From the NCBI GenBank assembly GCA_027576995.1, contig JANBQC010000023.1, forward strand, positions 41,353-105,352: a DNA stretch of 64,000 bases, given 5' to 3'. The position numbers and the translations under genes are program-made. Shown here piece after piece: positions 1 through 12,513 of this stretch (the first letter of the stretch is position 1; the number at the start of each line of letters is the position of its first letter). The notes beneath the pieces were generated by a model, which made no database searches, had not been told where the DNA came from, and saw only the letters and a list, made by a program, of their open reading frames with translations. The stretch comes from Dimargaris cristalligena (taxonomy: Eukaryota > Kickxellomycota > Dimargaritomycetes > Dimargaritales > Dimargaritaceae).

Positions 1-123
1 GTTAAATTATCACTATTTTCCAGTATACTCCATTGTCCAGCTTTACTTGGTATATTTGGGAATCTACTACGAAACTAACCACCAATAGCGGACATTTGTC
101 TTCTAAATCCATCGATTCATTAG

Positions 124-1714
124 GAACCAATTTGTTCGGTCGTTCTACCGGTCCCCGTTTGGTGATATCTTTACCGGCATCTGCTACGCATTAGGGTTCT
201 ACACATTTGCCCTCTGTCTATTGGGAATGGTCGGCTCCTTCCAATTCGATGGATCGGATGCGCTCAACGAATTCACCGCCATGGCCTGCTCGTGTTCGTT
301 GCCGGTGGTATTTTTGATCAAGTCAACGACTATGTTTATTTATGGTATGTTTTATTGAGTATCCATGCCTAGCCTCGAGCTACCCCAACCATCTCGCTAT
401 ATCTTGTCGGTGATAAGAATCTAATACCCCTGCTGAACCTGTTGTCTTTCTCTATTGGTATTACTTTGCCAACCCCGGTCCATCCTACCTATAGCCAAGC
501 GGTGTGTCCAGTGTATCCCGCGGGACATCAAGCCCCATAGTCTCTTCCAGGCTATCATCAAACTAACCGCCGTTATTATCGTGGTCCAAGTGGGCTGGTG
601 CTTCCTTCCGGTGGCTGCTGCCCTGTTCATCGTGCGTATGTTCGTGGATAACGCATCCCTTTACTTGGCGTTTCTTATCATGTACAACCTGACGATCGTG
701 TTGACGTTTTCGGTCATCTTCTGGTTCCTCACGGTTCATGATAGTATTCCCTCCCTCCTGGCCTTCCTCACCGAGGGGGCCGCCCAACGCAATTCCAGCA
801 TCTACCTCTACAGTGACCAAAATACGGTCGTTAGTCCGCATTTCAAAAATTCGCCCCTCCTCTCGGCGCTACCCGTCCGATTCAGCCAATTAATCACCCT
901 GGGTAAAACCACCACCCCGGCCCCCGGTACGGCCCTAGGGGATACCGCCAAGCTGCCGGTTGATTCCGAGGCCGCTAAACGGCGCACCGTCGAGCTCCAG
1001 AAACTAATCCGTAAGATGTCCAAACACTCCCTCTTCCGTCCCGCCGACCTCAGGGACGCGGATGTTTCGATGGTGCGTAGTCCCTCGCTTAAAGACGGGG
1101 ATGAACGCCCGTACCGAATCGGCCGGTTCCAATGGGAGCGGGAGTCGGGTCGGTTTCAGCAACTGTATCAGTATTTTACTAGCTGGGGTGGATACAGCGG
1201 TGGTGGAGGTAATGGAGGGAAGCATAATGGCCGGTCGGATCGACCCGGGTCTCGAGGATCCTCCTTGGCCGCTGCCGGAGCCCCCGCCAGCCGTCGCTCA
1301 CGTAGTCAAAACCGCCGGCAGAAGTCATTGCTTCAAATGCGACCGCAGCCACCCGTCCCAGCCCCAGCCCCAGCCCCGGCTCCGATTCCAGTTCTAGCTC
1401 TAGCTTCAGCTCCGACCCGGGGTCCGTCTACTTCATCTCGGGCAAGCACCCAGTCAGCGGCAGTGACGACTTCCCTTCCCCCGTCTAGACACAGTTCCCA
1501 AGTATCACTCAACCCCCTCCTGAATTCAGGAACCCCTTATTCGTTGGCCGCCAATGATAGTGTTCACTATTTTCCGGTGACTTTGACCATCACACCGTCC
1601 AATGCGTCATCTTCCTCCGGTTCCGTTGTGCGGAATATTCATAACCTCACCATTGAAGTTCCACCCATCCCGTACATTCCTGGCCTTGAACCTCGCAAAC
1701 CCGGCCCCCGCTAG
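124..1714 (+). CDS. Multi-pass membrane protein with long Ser/Pro-rich tail (5' end missing)
   Basis: The gene enters from the left edge, so its start is not in the window. Two exons are supported: 124-344 and 495-1714. They join in phase 1 (TAT-G | CC-AAG) across a 150-bp intron with a GTATGT donor and a CTATAG acceptor. A further short exon ending at 49 is possible. The protein shows four hydrophobic segments: two in the first exon and two at about 565-645 and 655-735. After these comes a cytosol-like tail of about 300 residues rich in Ser, Pro, Arg and Ala, with a Pro-Ala repeat near 1350-1400. The tail resembles the long disordered tails of the two 7TM proteins downstream, but the membrane core is not visibly the same. 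I do not recognise the family. It may be the C-terminal half of a receptor or channel-like protein. The reading frame is certain; the function is unknown. Confidence 0.6.
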
Positions 1715-4700
1715 AACCTTTATTTCAGAGGGGGCTTCCTTTTTTTCTTTTTCTAAAAACAGAAATATAATTCATCAACAACCCTTACAGTATTTTGTTA
1801 TTTATTTAAAAGCAATTCACTGTGAGGGGACCCACGAAGAATTAAGATTATGTAAATTTATGAATAACTTAGGTATCGCCCCCCCCCCTCATACATATGT
1901 CCATGGCTGGCCGAATGAATCCAACTGTCGCATAGCTTTGTCCTACTTTAATTTCGAACATTCGGCCGAACCTCATTCATCTCCTTTATCCAGACTCATG
2001 GTGTCAGCCATTTATTACTCTATGACTGGCCCCATTCTATCCATCAACTGCACTGTTTTTGTCCAACTCTATCCACCCATTGCTCTACTGTGAATAAACC
2101 GCCTGCCTTGATTTTACGCCTCTCTACCACCTAATCTTGGATTATATAAATGGTTAGGCCTAGAGTGACATTGCTGTTGTGCTAGTTATAAAGAAACAAG
2201 ACTTTCAATTGAAATTTGCTGGCCCGCATCAGCCAACTATCACAGTCTGACCGTAATAGGGGCCGTGATCCTTATTTAGATTCAATTGCGTAGGACCTTG
2301 TGTTGAGTCTGGCAGGTCTTATTTTATGGATTTCTAGAACACCATTTGGTGTAGCCGTCATATAAATGTATGTAACCGGTCCTGGGATATCATATTAAAG
2401 CCGACTTTAGGGTGATAGAATTCAAAGTAGGACGGTTGGGGTTAGCAGAGAGTCCCTCCACCTCTTTCAATAGGGGGTGAGAAAAACTAAACAACATGTC
2501 AGACATTATTTTGCTCTGCTAGATATCCCGTGCATTGGTATTGCATAGTCCTCGAACCATTTTGAAAATTATATCGTTACATGGGAATACAAACCAGCGA
2601 AAATGCAATAATAACGACTCCCCTCGCCCATCCCAGTGTTTTGGTATCTAGCTTCTTTATAACATATTTCGGGTTGAGGAGTTGAGTGGGTATGCAGTTG
2701 CCGCTGACCTTTCGAACCAATAGGGTTGGTAATAGAGCTCCCAGTCAGTTGGGTTAGGGATGGCTTGTTAAATGGATATACAGTGACAGTCTCCCTCCAA
2801 ATAATTAAATTTGGTGGGTCTCCCACCCCATTGGCCACATGCGCTTTTAAAATTTTACTGATCTTAGATACTTCACACTACTAGGCCATTGTTATATAAT
2901 TGAAATTCCCTTATAGAATGAACCGGTGCGGGCGTTTTATTTTTGCGATGAGCGTACTTAGAGTCAAAGTCATCCCGGCTTCAGATTTTCAAAATATTCT
3001 AAGTAACCTCCTCGCTTGGATATCGCCTTAAAATAATAAAAAAATGGTTTGGCCCTATAATTGGTTACTGTATTTCGGTTTTCATTATTCAGCATGGTTG
3101 AATGGCTGTGTGTCCCATGGTAATTCAAGCGACTAGACTAATGATTTAAGTAACCCATTAGATAATAACCCATGGTTGTTCTTTGAGTACCCTAGCCATT
3201 TCCCGGCACGTCTCCTAATTGATGAGCAAAGGTATTATAAAGTAGCACGGACGTATTACACCCAAGTGGAAGCAATCCTGGCTAGTAGGGTATTGGACTT
3301 TGAGGGGGGAGTGTTTCCTAAGTTGGGGTCGTCATGGTTGTTTATCCTTTTTTGGTACGATGGAAATCGGTTCACTTCCAAAAAGAATGACCTGCTGATG
3401 AGTTCGAAATGACGGGGTAACTAATAATACACTCCTAATTTATCACCGTTCCATCTTCGGGATTTTATAGCGTTTGGTTTAGCGATAATTAAGCCACCGT
3501 CTCCAGCCAATTATACGCCAAATAGCTGTCGCACATTATCTAAATCAGACTATACTACAGCAGCTGGGCCCTCGGCAGCTGCTATATAGGCTAAATGAGT
3601 TTGCCAATTAGGGGATCCTATGTGGGCCAACTGTCAACGGGATAGGTGTAGTTTAGTTAGTTTTCCCATCGTTACACCGACCTTAACGTACGTAGTAGTT
3701 TACGAGGGCTTCATTTTTCGGTCAAACTCTTTGAATCACAGCCGTTTAGGGTCTAAAACCCCAACCATGGGAGGGGGAGGTATTTGGTTACAGATTCGGC
3801 GGATTTTAGTATACGAGAGTCTGTCACTTATAGTATATGCCTAATTTATTTGACTTTTGCTGAGAGACTGGCATGGTGCAGTGGTGCCAAACTTCCCTCC
3901 ATTTCTTCAAGTTGAGTCACATCTAATTAATATTAAACTGGCCAGGGTTTAAAAGTCCGGGAACATTCACCAATATCATGCCAAGATGGGCGTGGTGTAG
4001 TAGTTTTGTTTATCCCCAAGACTTGCCACTACATGGCTTTACATTAAAGACCATACATCATTTGGCAATTTCCATTTTCGGCAATTGGGAGCTGGTCGTC
4101 CGAGCTGGCTTTAATGGCAGCTCTTTGTTCCCATGGCACACAGGCTCGCCTGTTTGGCTGCAGCGGTCAATTGAATACAATGATGTGTATCCAAAATCCG
4201 ATCACAATGTAGAAAATCAGCCAATAGGGTTCTTAGGCCCATTTTTTATATATTTATATACATACTTTGTAACATAATTTCTGAAATTGGCCATCTCCAC
4301 AATTGCCGTAGCTTCAGTAAAGGGTCTTCAAAGGGACAGTGGATGTACCGCAATTCCCATTTCTTCATCCATGGACCATGGTTCGGGAAATACTAAGTTT
4401 GCAGCCTTGGTCAATTTTACGATGCGCGCTTACTCCGAACCAAATATTTTGGTCCGTGGTTCGTTTATTCCCCCGAAGGCGCCTTTTCCATAATTGCATA
4501 CCACACCATACCGATGATGGGGGCGGGTGGTCGGGTGGGGGTATAGCCTTAGGCACTTTCTTGATAAAATCATGATTCTCCTCTGGATTGGGCCAAGGAA
4601 GTGCGGGATCACTCGCCACTCCCGAAACTGCCGCCAGCAACACTTCAGCAATATATGGACTCGGATAAAGGTGATTCACCCTCTCCTTCTACTTTTTTTT

Positions 4701-4840
4701 CCGGATCTCCATACATCTTGGAAAATAATCATAATAAACCAAGCCTCTAGATTCAAGGCAGAGAGGGTAAAGTATATGTGCCAAGCGCACGGTAAGGTCA
4801 CACCTACGGGTTGTACAAAAGGTCCAGCCCGACACTGATT
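1715..4840. other. Intergenic, no gene supported
   Basis: About 3.1 kb of AT-rich sequence with only short open frames on either strand and no recognisable domain or exon pair. A run of nine C occurs near 1881. I see nothing further that I can support. Confidence 0.5.
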
Positions 4841-4846
4841 GAGGGC

Positions 4847-4882
4847 AAGCGAACGGCCCGTCCTACCTACGGGCCGCCGCTT
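4847..4882. other. Strong hairpin (possible structured RNA element)
   Basis: The arms AAGCG (4847-4851) and CGCTT (4878-4882) enclose a perfect 8-bp stem, CGGCCCGT (4854-4861) with ACGGGCCG (4869-4876), around the loop CCTACCT. That makes 13 base pairs with one small internal loop, in otherwise AT-rich non-coding DNA. It lies just before pyrimidine-rich tracts (4907-4970). It could be part of a non-coding RNA or a 5' leader, or it may have no function. Confidence 0.4.
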
Positions 4883-5169
4883 AGTTGATGAGTCGTGATG
4901 GTTACACTTCCCTCCCTCCCTCTTCGCCCTTTCCCTATTGCTCGTCCACTGCTTCCGCTGCTATCCCCTGGACTCTAGGCCTTCTCTAGATTTTTTTTAG
5001 TATCCTCATTCCTTAATACAACTAGTTAATCCCCTCTTTCCCCCGTTGGACCGCCTCAGTAGCGTTGTGCCGCTTTGGAATCCGCCCTCCCCCCTCCTTT
5101 TACTCTATTTTTATTTTCTTTCGTCTTGCTGCTTAGTGACCACCGTTTCGTTACCCTTGTGTGTCCAGC

Positions 5170-5360
5170 CTGATAGTATCAGCTGCAAGTTCAGCGTTTG
5201 AGCATATCAGCCAATAGGTTCAAGGGTTTGGTCAGCGGAAAAGCTGACTGGTTAGCATCCGGCGGTTAAGGTAGGACCAAGCCAACGCTGGGACCTTTTA
5301 GTCGGGTTGATAAGACAGCACGGCGCTGAGTGCCTGCTTTCCCGTCCGGCCGCTTTTGAT
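5170..5360 (+). other. Candidate structured non-coding RNA region
   Basis: Nested complementary segments can be read by eye. CAGCGTT (5192-5198) pairs with AACGCTG (5284-5290). GGTTTG (5225-5230) pairs with CAAGCC (5278-5283). GTCAGC (5231-5236) pairs with GCTGAC (5243-5248) around the loop GGAAAA. Together these make a compact three-helix fold. The block is more GC-rich than its surroundings, has no useful open frame, and is followed by a polypyrimidine/CT tract (5395-5440). It does not match the consensus of tRNA, 5S, U1-U6, RNase P or SRP RNA that I know. Confidence 0.3.
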
Positions 5361-5394
5361 CATGTTTAGAATCAATCGGCCTAACGTCCCTCTC

Positions 5395-5440
5395 CCTCTC
5401 ACCTACTCTCTCTCTCTCTCTCTCTTTCTTTCCCGTTTAC
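5395..5440 (+). repeat. CT-rich microsatellite
   Basis: An alternating CT run (about 5406-5425) sits inside a wider pyrimidine tract. It lies about 800 bp upstream of the first 7TM gene and could be a promoter pyrimidine tract. Confidence 0.7.
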
Positions 5441-6197
5441 TTTCCCTTTAACCTATTGGTGTGGCGGCGGTCATCTTCTTCTCTTTCTTCTACTCCTACA
5501 ATATATTTTAAAGGATTCCATGATTTAGCGCCCTTTCTTCTTAGACGCATCATTGTTTTTCAATAACTATCCAGCTTTACTTACCTTACACTGACTCGAC
5601 CCTTCCCTTGTTCATTTCTATGTTATCTTTGATCTGCATCAAAATTGAAGCCCAGCTTCACTGTAATAATTAGCTATTTTGCGCGGTCTATACCTCGTCT
5701 GTGACTTTAAATTTCTTTTGTATATTCTATATTTCCCCTATTAGCTCAGCCAGTTGCCTGGTATATTATTGTCCAATGCTTCGCTAGAGATTTTCACTCG
5801 ATTTCTCTACCACCAGCTCCGTTCATCCAAGCATTTGTCAGTTGCAATCACCACCACCCAATTTATAATTTCCTTATTAGCCTATTCCAATATAACACAG
5901 TTTGGTTTCGTTACCGGAAAACAGCACCCCGTAGACTATCTAGATTTCACCATCATTTTATTGCGGCTTAAACTCCGTATACACTCAACTCCTTCCCAAT
6001 TCGCAATAGCTTAAAAAAAGGGGGCACTATTATAATAGTTTGTCGATAAGCTAGTTCATATCCTATATACCTTTTATTGTGTCCCAGCCTTAATATTTAC
6101 GCCCCAACTTGGCAAAATCCGATAAAACCACCGCTTGTTATTATCATTCCCCGTTCACTCTATATCCCTTTTGTGCCCTATTTATGTGCCAGCCCCG

Positions 6198-8355
6198 ATG
6201 CGTTTGTTTGGGTTGTCCCGAATATGGGCATTTTTTCTGTACGTCGGTTTGTTTTTCGCATGGTATCCCCCAGCCGGAGCCGACATCACGATACGGAAGG
6301 GCGACATCAAGCTTCATGGCAAGCTGTGGGACTTCTTCGGCGACATTCATGTCGAAAATTACCGCCTCACCGGCCTGGTGATTAAAGCCGCCGTGCGCCG
6401 CGGCTGTAAGCTCACCCCACCTACCAAAAAATACAAGGTCGGGCTGAACAAATTCGAAAGCACCATTATTTTTGTGTATTTCCGAACTGCCAAGTACACC
6501 GACTGTTTCTCATTTACCGACCTGATCAAACAAATGGAAGAGTACCGGTACGAACTCGTTCAGTTGGGCTACCCCACTCCGCAATTGGCCATTTTTAATT
6601 GTCGGCGGAGTTTTCCCGAACCCTTTGGCTCGCCGGACATGGAAAGTCCTGATGATTACTTTGATTACAAGCCCAAACAGTTTCATATCGCTTTGGTGGG
6701 ATCCGACACCGGCCAGGAACTTAATTCCCTACTCACCAGCAGTGGTCGGTTAGTAAGAGCGGAAGTTGTTCAAGGTAAGTCATACACACACACACATATA
6801 TATATATATATCCCCGGTATTTTTTTCATCTTTACTCAGGGAGAAGGGGGTCGACACCTTCAGCCCAAGCGACTCTGAGATCTTCGCGTGGGCTTCACCA
6901 AGTAGTCTCATTCTGGGGGTTGACCATCACCTACCCCGCTTCTTAATCCTTGGGCTCAAATGTCTGAATTGTTCTTGGGGGGGCGTTCTATTCTAGGGGG
7001 TTTTCTATTTAAAGCATTTGGTCACAGTGCCTAATTTATGTTATGTTTCCCCGCCCGCCATTTTATCAACGCTGCATGCTCTAGATCGGGGACCTTGGAA
7101 TACACTCCTCAAATCGCCCGGTTGGCTTATTTTGAAATCGGTTACCTACGCGGCCCATTCCTCCATCACCGCCTACGGTCTGTTCCAGCTCTATCTCTTG
7201 TACCAAATACAGGGATTTAAAATTAATATCCGGGTCGCAGTGATTTCCATTTCGTTATTCTACCTCCTGGTCAATGGCATTCTCCAGTACGGCGAGTTGC
7301 AGCGGAACGTGGGCTACATTACCATTTACATTTCGTGGGGTATCGGTAGTATTGCCTTTAACCTGGTCATCATTGTTTGGATCCGGGCTTTCCAAAAAAT
7401 CGAAAGGGGCAGCTTTACCCATATCATGTATGTTGTCATTGTCTGCAATGTCTCCTACATGGCCTTTATGTGTGTCGTGTTTATCACGTCCATGAAATCT
7501 CACGAATCGTGGATTATGTCAGCCACCCAAAATTGGTCATTTGTCCAACCGCTGCTGTGTGGTGTCGAGGGGATGTTCCTGCTATACTTTGGCGCAAGGG
7601 CGTACCTGGTCACCCGTGACATCCGGGACACCACCGGGACCTACAATGCTTTTCATCGCATGACCGTTCTGTGCTTTTTGGCGTTCATCGGGTATACCTT
7701 TCAAGCCGTGGCGTACATTTTGATGAATAACAACGGGCGGGATTATGTCAGCCATTATATACTCAAGTACATCTGCTACCGGCTGTCCACCATCATCTTG
7801 TACGGCAGTTTACTCTGGGTGTTGCGGCTCGACGGTTCCCTGAGTGAGATGCACTGGGATGGCGATGATTCCGAATATTACGACGGTAACGATACCCCTA
7901 ATACCCACTCCCCCCCCTTGTCTACCCGGCGCGACAGCGCCCTATACCACCCCCATACCGCCGTGGCCATGCCTCCTTCGTCAGGTCCCGCTACCGCGAC
8001 CGCCTCCCTGGAAGTGCGGGGCAACGGACTCGCTGGTTCGTGCCCTGATTCCCCGCTCGAACCCCCAATAGTACACTACCCTAAAACGCGCCCGGGGATT
8101 GTTGCCCATCTGGGGGATTGGCAGGCTCACCACCTTGACCCGGTCGAGTCCCTTCGGTTACCCCAATTCCCGCCCCCGACGAAACCCGCGGACCGGGACA
8201 GTCAACTCACCCACTGCCCCCCCGAACCCGTTTGTCATACGTGGCCTAATTCGCCCAAGGAACAGGCCCGCCACTTACCCATGTCGAGCGACCCCTATAT
8301 GGCCCCCTTGACCGATTTTTTCACTCCCACGCATCGAAACCATACTCTACATTGA
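6198..8355 (+). CDS. Seven-transmembrane receptor-like protein, paralogue 1 (two exons)
   Basis: Exons 6198-6774 and 7085-8355 join in phase 1 (CAA-G | AT-CGG) across a 310-bp intron with a GTAAGT donor and a CTCTAG acceptor. The product has about 615 residues. The ATG at 6198 is chosen because it places a signal peptide (about residues 1-29, ending near PPAGA) directly before the mature domain. Residues 30-190 form an ectodomain with WDFFGD, RRGC and DCFSF motifs; the two Cys (70 and 103) are conserved in the paralogue at 12514 and may form a disulfide. Seven hydrophobic helices follow, then a Pro/Ser-rich tail of about 170 residues. The topology is that of a GPCR-like or GPR180/TMEM145-like protein, an analogy from layout rather than a proven family match. 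Ligand and pathway are unknown. Its tandem paralogue 4 kb downstream lacks the intron. Confidence 0.8.
6780..6812 (+). repeat. CA/TA microsatellite inside an intron
   Basis: A run of CA units followed by TA units starts six bases after the intron donor at 6775. It lies wholly within the intron of the first 7TM gene and is likely length-variable. Confidence 0.8.
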
Positions 8356-8739
8356 CTTCATTCTTCGTTTCCGCCTCTGACCCCCCCCCACCCCGTGAAT
8401 ATAACCGGTTGACTTAGTCCTGCACTTTTAATGGGGCCCTATGAGTACTATGCTTATTATAACTATGCATATTTTTATTATTGGTTCCAAAAATCACAGC
8501 GACGCTTTTCTCTCTCTCCAAGGTCCATCATTGACCTAATTTTGTAGCACTAACCCTTGTATTATTCCCATTAATTCATTTATCTTTGAGTGATTATTAT
8601 TAAAACGGCCTAATGTATTTGTTGATTGAAATGGCTAGCATAATGGAGTGGAGTAGATTGGATTGGATTCATGGCATAACCGCATGTCCAGGGGACGCAT
8701 TAGTACCCCCCCCCTCCTTGGATAAGGGCCACTGTGCAT
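8356..8739. other. Convergent 3' intergenic region
   Basis: About 380 bp between the stop of the 7TM gene (+) and the stop of the thioredoxin gene (-). It must hold both polyadenylation regions. It is AT-rich with C/G homopolymer runs near 8386 and 8706; no other feature is seen. Confidence 0.5.
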
Positions 8740-9526
8740 TTAGGAAGACTGAGCCGTATGTTTGGCGATGAAGTCCTTAATAAAATTGTAGTTTTGGTTA
8801 CCGACAAAGCCGTCGATCTCTTTGCCGTTCTCAAATATCTTAACGGTAGGGAGAGCGGTGATCTAGGTATTTTAATAGATGGTACAAACCATAGGGGAGC
8901 GAAGGGATAAACAGGTTGCCAGCCAATATTAGTACCCCTTTTGGGAGATAAAACCCCAATTAGGTACCTCCTTAAGCTCATTATACACATAGCTAGGTAA
9001 ATTAATAAATAAAATGAACGGCCATGGGTTCACCAGCCAACGTAAGCATCAACTTACTTTGTATTTGGAAGCAACGTTCACAGCCGCATCGATGTCGAGA
9101 ACCACCAGATCAATATTGTCCTGCTCTTCGATGTGTTTTTTAAGAACCGGCTTAAGCGAACGGCAGGGACCGCACCATCTAGTAAATCATAGTCAATAGT
9201 GGTGTACCGGATGTCAATAAGGACCATTCACCAAGTCAAGTATGTACATTGTAGTTACAAATCATACATAATGAGTCATGGCAGTGAACCCCTCTAGCCT
9301 GGTCTATTACTTACTCGGCCGTGAAATCAACCATGACGCGTCCCTTGCGATTCTCCACCAGATCGGTAAATGAAGCCTCGGTGGCAGTAATAACCTTGCC
9401 CTTCCAAGCGGCTGCGGAGGTATGAATGCGGTGGGCTAGGCCCGGTTGGGCGGGAGCTAGAACCCGACCAAGCGAGCGAAGGCCAGTCAGGCGGGCGGTA
9501 GAGCAGGGGAGTTGGTTGAAGAGCAT
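8740..9526 (-). CDS. Mitochondrial thioredoxin (three exons)
   Basis: Exons on the minus strand are 9526-9315, 9178-9058 and 8862-8740, with GTAAGT donors and TAG acceptors. They join without a frame break into 151 residues. Residues 1-40 are basic and hydroxylated, with an RIHTSAAA-like end typical of a mitochondrial presequence. The thioredoxin fold follows: VMVDFTAE, then the WCGPC active site (residues 72-76, redox Cys73/Cys76), LDID, and the cis-proline loop ALPT (Pro116), followed by KIFENGKE and a C-terminal helix. The first intron falls inside the codon just before the active-site Trp. The protein should reduce disulfides in the matrix with a thioredoxin reductase, for example for peroxiredoxin. 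It lies inverted between the two 7TM paralogues, with no functional link evident. The identification is secure. Confidence 0.93.
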
Positions 9527-12513
9527 GGTGTATTTAAAGGTAGACGAAATGGCGGTATAGACAACAAATAGGTTGCACAGATGGGGGGTGACAGGTCAGC
9601 AATATAGAACAAAACTCAGTTGGAGGAATGTTGACTGGGGTTGGCGAATTCCGCTGCTAGTAGTAGTCAGGCCTATACTGCTTGTCAATTAAGCTGCGTC
9701 GTGGAGGGTCTCATTCAATGCTCTTGTCTGAGTCATCAGCTTCTCAGGACAGTTGGGCCAACAGGTATAACCGATAGCTATTTCCTCAATTTGGTGGGGA
9801 GGGGGGGGAGGAGTTCATCATGCCCCTTCGCCACCACCATCCTTGCTTAGTTTATCACAGACTCGTGAGCTCTCTATGTACGCTTGCCAGGTCACGTGGT
9901 GGGTGATATAATAGAGTCACCAGCGAACTCTCTCCCTTGGCAACTGGATAATGGTTATATTTTGGAGAACAATGCATTTTGGTAGATAAAATGGATCGGG
10001 CGGATTTTATAAGGTGTATTTGTATATCGTCCAGCCTTACCAGTGGCCGGGGAAAAAGTCATCAACTAATTGGGGACAATGTTAGCTCAACAGGGAAAAC
10101 TGGTCTTGTAATATCCAAGTGCATGGGCATCGGTCATAATACCCTCCCCCCATGGACGGAGTGCTAGCAACAAGCTCACAGAGCAATGGGTTTACGAGAC
10201 GATAGCCCTGTAGTATGGTGTGCCAACGGTAGTGCCAAGGTTACGCACAGCAAGGGTTTACGGTAGGGAGGAAACAGAGACAAGTACCGCCTTGTGCGGT
10301 GTTGGTCAGCCTCAATGGTCATGGCGGTGGGGTCAAGCAAAAAATCCGTTGGATTCAGAGTGGCCAGAATGCCATTAAAACGTACACATGCAGTGGCCAT
10401 CTCTTTAGCGAGCCTTCACCAACACGTTTATGTATTATATTGGAAATTAGCTAGGTTGGCTAATTAGATCATTTTCACTGTTTTTTTTTCTTTACAGACA
10501 TATGCAGCCAACCCATCCCAATATTGTGTAAAATAAAGCTAACCATAGCATTCGTAATATCCTAAATCCAGGCGGTTAAGATTCGTGCAAACATGTTTTT
10601 AAATTACATTGGCCATTGGCCTCTCGCTCCCTTCCAAACAACTGGCCCCCATTTTCGTACTTGGGAACGATTATCACCGTAAATACTCGAGACTACTCTA
10701 TTATGGTGTCTTGGTTTCCCCGTCTTTATCGCATGTCATGCTATATCAGGAATGACTGCTCTGGGGGGTGGAGAGGTATGGTGGGGGGGGCTCAGGGAAA
10801 GCCCGGCCTGTTACACGCTCCATCAGGCAAGATGTATTGGCCCAAATGCACCGACAGATTCGGTAATAATCATCTAGTTATTCTACTACCTATAACCCTA
10901 AGGAGTAAGCTAAATGTAATATTATGGAATTAAAATAATATATTGGAAAACAATACGCTAATACCACCAATCCATCAGCGAGAAGGGCTACCTAATCTCG
11001 AAGGCAGTGTCGCAGTCAGCTTGGACTATGAAATGGTATTGAACTAGGGCCACGATATTTCAATGTGAGGACTCAGAAGCACCCCATCGCCGTTCAGCCA
11101 GAACAAGGAGCAATTGGGTAGACACTAACTACCGGGAAGCCGAATTCTTACAGGGCTGCAGCTGTTAGTTGGGAAGGAGGAAACTTGCACCGTTAGCTCG
11201 GAAATATGTTTAATTCATTCGTGATTAACAAGTTGAGTGGGGGGGGCATCACGTTGATATCCGCTTGTTACCAACACTCATAACAGAGGACCAGCCTTTA
11301 ATTTTTAAAGGATAGTAGTTTGGCTTACCTATCTGTTCCACTAAGTTCTCACCTTCCCTTTTGGTTAGCCATTTCCTTTTGTTTTCTTACCATCGAGCCT
11401 TGTGCCTATGTTCGCTGGAATATATCCACACACGCACACACACACACACTCTCTCTCTCTCTCGTTTCTCGCACTCTACCCTCCGCCTCACCCCTCGTTA
11501 TTATATGAACACTCGTGGCTTGGCCACTTATAAGTCTGTGTACAAGTGAAATCACAATGCTCGGCGTAACCGTCTGTATAACCACTGGTATCGGCCCTAC
11601 TACTCTCTGTTTACCCTTTGGAGTCCGTTGAGCCATGTTAACTCCTAGTATCCCCCGTTTCCCCTTCCTCTCTCGCTCTCTCTCCGTTTCCACTTTGCCC
11701 CACCATTGCACTCCCTCACCCATGTATTTTACGCCTATTAGGCATCCTCCTCCTAGTAGCCAGCGATAAACCTCCATTTGGGCAGCTGTTTTCAAATATA
11801 CCCCCGATAACGTTAAACCCCAGTGGGTTAGGCTAGTTCCTGTCTCCCTCTCTCTTTCCTGTTAATATCATTTGATCGCATTGTCCATTTGCTCTTCTTA
11901 GCTATTATCCACTTTTTATATTTATATATTTCCAAATAACAATAATAGTCTCATTTTTATTGAGGGCGGGGTCATTGAACCGCTTTATTCGTTTAATAGC
12001 ATTTCGTTCATTAATTAGTTTTGACAAACGGCCGATTATATGTGAATCTTGGTACTGTTGGCCAGGACTTGTCGGGACAATATCTCGTCTATTCCGTTTT
12101 ACAGCGAGACTTGCCAACCCAACTGCCATATTTTAGAGTTAGTGCTCACTCGGTTGTTGAAACCTTTTCACTGGTTCGGGTGACTTTGGCGGTATTTTAT
12201 CCCGTTCACACTGGCCTGTAGGCTTAGTTGTTCAGTCGTCGACCCTTTAAAGATACGAGTTGTCCCACGAACGTACCTATCTTCAGTTTATCTCCTCCGT
12301 CCCAGTCGTCCACGCCACCTGCTATTAGTGTATTTCCGTTCTGGCCCAGAAACAGACTGCAGGCTGTTCCCCGTAACAACGGCGGTTTGGTATTTCTAAA
12401 CTGCGTACTTTTCGTACCCTAGCTTTGGGAGAATCGGTTTATTGAGTGAAATTCCTCTTTATATAACTACAACACGTTGGGTGACCAACATTCCCCATAT
12501 TAATCGGTAGACC
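9527..12513. other. Intergenic, one doubtful exon only
   Basis: About 3 kb containing G-runs (9795, 10783, 11239), a CA/CT microsatellite (11428-11463) and pyrimidine-rich stretches. A minus-strand ATG at 10400 opens about 36 plausible codons before the frame deteriorates, but I cannot build a convincing spliced gene from it. The last 300 bp should contain the promoter of the second 7TM gene. Confidence 0.4.
11428..11463 (+). repeat. CA then CT microsatellite
   Basis: An alternating CA run passes directly into a CT run in non-coding sequence. Confidence 0.75.

Noticed and set aside
4882..4910. TTGATGAGTC, resembling a hammerhead ribozyme core
   Set aside because: The required GAAA box and closing stems around a cleavage site are not present nearby.
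5192..5290. Structured region as a tRNA, 5S, snRNA, RNase P or SRP RNA
   Set aside because: The T-loop GTTCRA, Sm-site, 5S internal control and SRP/RNase P core motifs are not found.
9690..10400. Possible minus-strand gene starting at the ATG at 10400
   Set aside because: The first 36 codons look plausible and short candidate exons occur downstream, but phases and splice sites do not yield one convincing model and no family is recognised.
10881..10905. TAACCCTAAGG, resembling a telomerase RNA template
   Set aside because: Less than two telomere units and no pseudoknot-like context; likely chance.
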